Origin: Clarkia xantiana subsp. parviflora
Lineage: Eukaryota > Streptophyta > Magnoliopsida > Myrtales > Onagraceae
DNA: 64,000 bases
Direction: 5' to 3'
NCBI GenBank assembly: GCA_036873135.1
Contig: JAPTYO010000010.1
Location: 14,973,134-15,037,133, forward strand
Below are positions 58,001 to 64,000 of this stretch, piece by piece (position 1 is the stretch's first letter; the number at the start of each line of letters is the position of its first letter). Under the pieces are notes generated by a model. The model ran no database searches. It had not been told where the DNA came from and saw only the letters and a list, made by a program, of their open reading frames with translations. The translations under genes and the position numbers were made by a program.

Positions 58001-61000
58001 TCCCTTAATATTTTCCTACATTTTTTTTTATCAAAATAGACTTGCGGATTATTACATTAGTTGTTATTCTATTGCACATTAAAAATAATTTGTCTATATA
58101 TTTTATCTCCTGCGCTATTGTAGTTGTTGATATATTCACTTTAATTTAATAAATTTAGGTAACTTAATTTTTTTTTTTAAATTTTACTTTTATTTGAAAT
58201 TCCCCCCGCGCGGTGCGCGGGGTTAGTGGCTAGTATTATATTAATTCGGCATCGGAAGCCCTCTGACTGACACGTGTGCAGTCTGCCCAGTCAGTGTTTC
58301 CTAATTTAATCGGTATTTAATTGGAGATCTATAAATTTAGACATAAAATATTGATTGTTTATAAATTAAGAAGTATTTTTATCTCCTATTTTAGTCTCTA
58401 CGCAATTTAAAGAAACAAATTAATTAAAAGTTTCCTTTTAAATAGAAAATCTATACAGTTTGGCTCCGGAAGACCATAGGTCGACACGTCATCAATATCA
58501 TAAATATTTAAAATCATACATTTACATAATTCTTAAAAACGGGTGTGATATATATAAAGAAACAAACCTAATCTATAATATATTGTTTTAATAAATACGT
58601 TCCTAACTTTGGCTATGGTGTAATATATACATGTATATATATATATATATAAAAGGAAACACCTTGCTAAGCTATAATATATTGTATTAATAAATACGTT
58701 AATAACTTTGGCATATATAATAATATTTTAAAAGTTAAATATTAAATATCATAATTGCTATTTTAATAACAATTTAATATTGTACCTGCCCAAAAAAATT
58801 TGATATTAATATTAATATTATAAATATACTAATATAAATACATTGCATTAGGGCTTTGAAGTAGACCGAAAAACTTTGTGGCTGGTACGTGGTTTAGGAT
58901 TTAGCTCCTCCCTTCTCTGATTCTCCTGCACCAATTTGGGCGACCAGCATGATGGTGTTCCATACCTGAGATCTCGACTCTCGAGAACGAAATGTTGACT
59001 CATCTATAATTGATTGTGGTTTATTATTTTATAGTTTCAATTGAATGAATTATATATTTTGTTTTTTTCAGGATTGTCAATGTTTCTTATTTGTATCATG
59101 TATATATATGTTGAGACAATCTCAAAGATTGCATTTTTTTCTTCAGTTTAATTTTTGTCATGATAAAGGAAATATGAGATTTTACTGTTTTACTAACATG
59201 TGTATTGCTAATAAAAAATATTATCATCGCAAATTGAAACAAACTTAGTTAGAAGTCGGAGATGGATAATTAATAAAATAGTAGGATGAAGAAGGTGCGC
59301 GAGAGCCTTTTATCCTACTTAGTATTACGTTCTCTGATTTGCTTTACTATCTCAAACCATTTTCTACTTCACTGATTTTAATTTTGTCTTATTTTTAAAG
59401 AGCGCAGGGAATCTAAAAAAATTAGATATTTACAACCTACTTAAGTGATGTTGAATACAGATGGTGTGCTTTGTCGAGTATATATATTCATCTTTATCCT
59501 CTATTAAGTTATACAACTTATGTTTCAATTGTTATGATCACGTGAGTATTAATTCATTCAAGAAATATTATTTAAATTAAAATTATTGGAATTAAATTGA
59601 TTTAATTACTGAATAAAAATTGAATGAAATTTTGCAATATAAAATGAAGGTTTTAATGATTTATTTTGCATGTATGTATATATTATATTGATCGTTCTTA
59701 CAAGTTTTTTTTATATATCACTATGGCGCTATATTTGTATTATTTATAATAGTTTTTCAATTATTATTTTTTTTTTTTGGCCAAGAAGTTTTTCAATTAT
59801 TATTCTTATCATACAATTACATGGAAATTTGGTTACTATATTTTACTAATTTTTTTGTTGTATTGATTCTTATCTTTATTATTTATTTTCAAATTTTAGG
59901 GATATGCTTTCATTGAGATATTATAAATATATTCAGCTGGAATAAATACATAATTTTTTGAGTTTTGTTTATTTATTTTACATATATAATCGAAATTATA
60001 CTATTCATATGCATGAAGAGATAACTACCTCACATGGTTGTCCAACACATACGCAATATTTATAACTGTAATTATATGGATCTATGTAACTATTAAATTT
60101 TTTGCATTGTATATATGTTTTATTACATATTCAAATTTTAAATAAATACTTAATTACCAATACATTTTTTATATTAGAAAAAATAAATTTCAAAGATAAT
60201 GAACCTCCAATTTTTTTTATTAGATTTTACATACACTTGCGGGGAAAGAAAAAATATTTAACATATAACATTTGTTTATAGGCATTCTACTAAAAGCACA
60301 GAAAGTTACAGTTGTTTATTTCTAACTTGATTTTCCTTAAATATAATTTTGTTCTATATTTAGTATATACAACAGAATTGTAATTGATAATAATATATAA
60401 AACGTGAATATATATTTACTATAAGATTATATTATTTATAAAAATAAATTATATGCATCAGAAAAAAAATTATTATTTTATTTAAAATAGCGTCGTATAG
60501 AATGGTTTTATATGAATATATAGATATAATTTATAAATAAAGAAATAAAATTTACATTTTTTTAAAAAGTTTAGTTTTCGTTTACCCGCGCGGTGCGCGG
60601 GGTAAGTAGCTAGTATTATATTAATTCGGCACCGGAAACCCTCTGGCCGACACGTGGACAGTCCACGCAGACACCGTTTCCTAATTTAATCGGGGTTCTA
60701 TAAATATAGATACATAATATTGATTGATTGAAAATTAAGAAGTATTTTAATTTCTTATTTTGGTCTCTACGCAATTTATAGAAACAATTAATTAAAAGTT
60801 TTCATTTAAATAGTAAATCTGTACAGTTTGGTACCGGAAGACTATAGGCCGCCACGTAAGCGTATATGTTTTTAATGATAATAATATATTTAAATAAAAT
60901 ATTTACTACTTCCCAAAACCCTAGCCGTAACATTGATTAATTATTTCACCTCTATAGACGTGATAGGTGAAATATAGTAGATATCAAAGATAGAATTGGG

Positions 61001-61324
61001 AGGTAAAAACCGTAAAATATAAAATTGCCATAAATATAATATTATACAATATATACATAAATTAAAAATAATATTATATAATATTAGCTCTCTCTCTATA
61101 TATATATATATAATTTACAATATATATATAAAATTGCCATCTCTATATGCAAAATAAAGCAATATAATACAATATATACATAAATTAAAAATAATATTAT
61201 ATATTAATTGGGAGGTAAGAAACTTGCGTATACAATATAAACATAAATTAAAAATAATGTTATATTTATATATGTTCATTCGAACAAGGGAATATTATTC
61301 ACTTTGAGAATATTAAAAATAATA

Positions 61325-61593
61325 TCTACTATATTATATTAATTCGGTATCAGATGCCCTCTGACTGACACGTGGACAATTTTTCCAGTCAGCGTTGCTT
61401 AATTTAATCGAAATTTAATAGGGATTCTCTAAATTTAGATACATAATATTGATTGATTGAAAATTAAGAAGTATTTTTATCTCCTATTTTGGTCTCTATA
61501 CAATTTAAAGAAACAAATTAATTAAAAACTTTCTTTTAAATTCATTATCTATACAGTTTGGTTCCGGAATACCGTAGGCCGCCACATAAGCAT

Positions 61594-61646
<53 letters not shown>

Positions 61647-61903
61647 GTAATAATGTATAATTATACGGCCAAAGTCCAAACCATGTATATGTAGTATATA
61701 TATAATACAAAAATTGTAAACTTAATATTATAAAGTCATGCAGCAATACAACAATAATTATACAACCAACAATATACATATATATGCATCGAGATTTTAA
61801 AGTATTGTAATAAGTTTTAGCCTTCATTACATTAAGATATTTGGTAACTTAATACTAATATTCTCAATGTCACTTATTATGACTCAAATTTAGATAGTAA
61901 ATA
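61325..61903 (+). mobile_element. Helitron H4, 5' portion of same family
   Basis: Starts TCTACTATATTATATTAATT after A at 61324 and matches the H1-H3 5' region for about 270 bp (CTGACTGACACGTGGACA, TTTGGTTCCGGAATACCGTAGGCCGCC in parts). No family-type 3' hairpin follows before the next element begins at 61904, so it is truncated or itself interrupted. Confidence 0.65.
61598..61646. repeat. (AAT)n microsatellite
   Basis: About 15 AAT units with one interruption inside H4. Confidence 0.9.
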
Positions 61904-63393
61904 TCTATCTATATATTATATAAGGTAGCTGGAAAGAGAATGGTTGAGCATGGAGCTGACACATCAGCATTTTTGAGCTTCCCATGTGTGCCACACGTAA
62001 AAACTAGCGACAATCCAAAAAGAATCCAGAGTTTGGCGAGCATTGCATTTATTCAAGATGAGTAGTGTTCCAGCAATTAAAGTGCCATAAACCACTTAAA
62101 TCGAAACGCAATCTATTCAACTCCAATTTCTAAATGAAAAATCAATGAATTCAACATGCAGATGAAACGACAGAGCAAAAAATGAAAGCTAGCAGTTTCT
62201 AAATGGGATATTTGCTATACATATATATATAATCAAATCATCTAGCAGGCAGCAACCTCTCTAGCATTGTCGTCACACGGAGAACCAATTGTTCAAAAGG
62301 CCCACCAATTGCTTGAACAGACCCAGTGCAAATAATACAATCTTCAACAACAGGACATCTGACTTCAACGACCGAGGGAAGAGGAGGAAAGAGACGGTGG
62401 AGGAGAGCTTTACTTCAACCAAAGTACGCGTGTCAGCTGTAATCAACAGATCTAGAAGATTCGGAACAGTTTCTAGAGATCCGAGCTCGGCCGTCCACCA
62501 CCCGACAGTTGTTCGTCTGCGTCGTCAATTCCTCAGCCGTAATCCACCAATCTAGGCGATTTGCACGGGTCTCCGTAGATCTGAGCTCGGTCCAGCGCTT
62601 TACAGTTATTCCGCTGCATGCAACCGTTCACATATGTCACTCTTCAACCGTAATCAAAAGATCTAGGCGACACGACAAAGGTTTCCGTCGATCTGAGCTT
62701 TCAACTTCATCAGGTCGCAGAGTAGAAACTCACCCCTCAGTGTAATATCTGCTATTTTGGCCGATGAGATTCGGCGTCTGTGGGTGCACTGTGAGAGAAC
62801 TCGCTGTCTGTGAGGGATGAGGGACATTAAATTACTACGGCTGTACAATAGATTGAATATGTAGTAGGGTTAGTAATTTAGTTTGGGCTTTTGGTTGGCT
62901 GGGCTTTGATTTTAACTATTTTAAGGAAAAAGTCTATATATTGTATTGTATGTATTATGTATTGTTAATATAGTTTTTACTTTTTAGTAATAATATTGTA
63001 GGGTGGCTAAAAATAAGTATTTTGCATGAAGATATTGCAATTGCTGAGATACTAAGAACCAATTAGATTATTATTATTATTGGTTGTTAGGATGGGTAGG
63101 TCAGATGGACTTTTGACTTTGTATCTTAAAATTTAATTGTGCTCTTTTTTTCAATGCGGTTAATAAAGGTCATTTAAAGGAATGTTTAAATGTTATTACA
63201 TTTTTAAAAAAATATTTTAGATGATGTGCTTACCTGAATTCATAAACATATCATTTATTTATGAACTTAAAATTTTCAAGTTTATTTTCTTAGCATAATG
63301 TGGGTAACAATGCACCTATTAAATAAAATAATATACTAATTAATTAAACATATATACCAAATCACCCGCGCACCGCGCGGGTAAAGCACCTAG
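61904..63393 (+). mobile_element. Helitron of a second family with tandem repeats and possible captured exon
   Basis: Starts TCTATCTATATATTATATAA after A. Ends ACCCGCGCACCGCGCGGGT (hairpin) then AAAGCACCTAG (CTAG 63390-63393) and T. The last bases GCACCTAG match the 5392-6192 element, not H1-H4. About 1.5 kb. The GC-richer centre (62240-62850) holds three ~105-bp imperfect tandem units and a minus-strand open stretch ending LLPAR (stop 62240-62238). Confidence 0.7.
62440..62705. repeat. Three ~105-bp imperfect tandem repeats
   Basis: Units share TAATC.A..AGATCTAG(A/G).GA and CCGTAGATCTGAGCT-like words at about 62440-62490, 62540-62590 and 62652-62700. Confidence 0.65.
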
Positions 63394-63941
63394 TATTTAT
63401 ATAATCCTAGAAATATATATAAATATAATCTCCTCTCGAGAAATTAAATTTTCTAATATCCACCGTATGTGATATATTTGGAAAATACACATATAATCAA
63501 TTAATAACCTACGTCGAATGAGGTATTAGCAAATATAAATAGATGAACATGGAGCCAAGGGTTTTTACTTTTGGGATCTACACCTCTGCAACTCTCTGAG
63601 ACTTTTTAGCTCCAAAATAAACAACATCCTGCTCCACTACGAGTTATGCACCGTCGTCTTCGACATCAATCCAGTCAGTTTGAGATGCAAGCTATGAGTG
63701 GACGATGATATGAGCTCATGAATATACCACTGAAACAAACCTCAACATGCATGCATGATGCATCATCTTCGACATCTTCTCTCACGATAAACAGGAGCTC
63801 AAACACGGTAATTGATTTCAACTTTTTTATATGGTTGTATATTGTCATTGGAATATAGCAACACATAATCACTAACGGCTTCTTCTTCTTAATAATAATA
63901 AATTCAAGTTTTCATCATTGTCTTTTTAGGTTTAGGACACA

Positions 63942-63986
<45 letters not shown>

Positions 63987-64000
63987 AATAAAGGTACTTA
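63394..64000. other. AT-rich window end
   Basis: No gene recognised. An (ATA)n microsatellite is at about 63946-63985. A GC-richer patch at 63560-63800 contains scattered genic-looking words (ACACCTCTGCAACTCTCTGAG) but no usable frame. Confidence 0.4.

Larger units (their letters stand above)
54442..58233 (+). mobile_element. Helitron H3, youngest, intact ends
   Basis: Starts TCTACTATATTATATTAATT at 54442 after A. Ends with the perfect hairpin CCCCGCGCGGTGCGCGGGG followed by TTAGTGGCTAG (CTAG 58230-58233) and T. 3.8 kb without a replication protein, so non-autonomous. The interior holds direct duplications (56730-56880 versus 56950-57100; 56140-56330 versus 56510-56690), a TA microsatellite and a foldback element. 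55130-55250 and 55570-55790 are GC-richer and may be captured genic pieces. Confidence 0.8.
54435..60613 (+). mobile_element. Helitron H2, middle shell (interrupted by H3)
   Basis: First 7 nt TCTATTA (54435-54441), then H3, then resumption at 58234 with TATTATATTAATTCGGCATC. The 3' end at 60613 shows the hairpin ACCCGCGCGGTGCGCGGGGT followed by AAGTAGCTAG (CTAG 60610-60613) and host T. Net length is about 2.4 kb, with no Rep/helicase frame. The 5' flank A (54434) and 3' flank T (60614) fit A^T insertion. Confidence 0.75.
54428..61324 (+). mobile_element. Helitron H1, oldest shell of the nested set (interrupted)
   Basis: Only its first 7 nt (TCTACTA, 54428-54434) precede the insertion of H2. 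It resumes at 60614 with TATTATATTAATTCGGCACC and continues with about 250 bp homologous to the 5' part of H2 and H3 (ACACGTGGACAGT, TTGATTGATTGAAAATTAAG, GGAAGACTATAGGCCGCCACGT). Its 3' end is not identified. The body from about 60870 to 61320 is AT-rich with threefold ATATACATAAATTAAAAATAATATTA repeats (in parts). The end coordinate is the start of H4 and is only a lower bound. Confidence 0.65.

Noticed and set aside
62440..62705. CRISPR-like array
   Set aside because: Eukaryotic DNA; only three diverged ~105-bp tandem units without uniform short repeats and spacers.

Overview
This window looks like nuclear DNA of a eudicot plant. The background is AT-rich, the genes are intron-containing with GT-AG junctions, and the recognisable proteins are plant-specific or plant-type: a thylakoid FtsH protease, a peroxisomal OPC-8:0 CoA ligase, an LDL1-type histone demethylase, SMU1, an ABCG26-type half transporter, the NKAP/MAS2 splicing factor and a P/U-type cyclin. 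Between them lie many transposable elements, several datable by clean target-site duplications (TSDs). I cannot name the species.

Layout. 1-4544 (-): chloroplast FTSH1/5-type protease, C-terminus off the window, with a 1.4-kb hAT-like element in intron 1. 5159-10151: AT-rich repeats, namely a long hairpin, two Helitron-like elements and a 540-bp inverted pair of LTR-like arms. 10436-13249 (+): OPCL1-like ligase with a C-terminal SKL. 13981-15508 (-): small two-pass membrane protein. 15812-21936: degenerate Ty1-copia retrotransposon with 208-bp LTRs. 24125-26230 (+): intronless LDL1. 27400-28312: Mutator-like element copy 1. 29324-34761 (+): SMU1 in 15 exons. 35972-43079 (-): ABCG26-like pseudogene containing five insertions or lesions of note: MULE copy 2, a solo LTR, an exonic hAT-like element, a Harbinger-like MITE, and several frameshifts and stops. 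43740-45314 (+): MAS2/NKAP. 45315-51004: largely empty, with retroelement scraps. 51005-52079 (-): P/U-type cyclin. 54428-63393: a Helitron cluster.

The most unusual structure is the Helitron cluster. Three related Helitrons appear nested like Russian dolls. Each younger copy sits at the same A^T position, 7 nt inside the 5' end of the older one. The three 5' starts are therefore stacked in a 14-nt run at 54428-54441, and two of the matching 3' ends (58233, 60613) are each followed by the resumed 5' body of the next older copy. The second strongest observation is the decay of an ABCG26-like gene: a hAT-like element with an 8-bp TSD cuts exon 2, and reading across the insertion keeps the frame.

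The genes do not form a pathway. They are independent eukaryotic transcription units for plastid proteostasis, jasmonate synthesis, chromatin, splicing (SMU1 and MAS2 are both spliceosome-associated) and the cell cycle. All family assignments are from reading translations and from memory of the families; no search was run.
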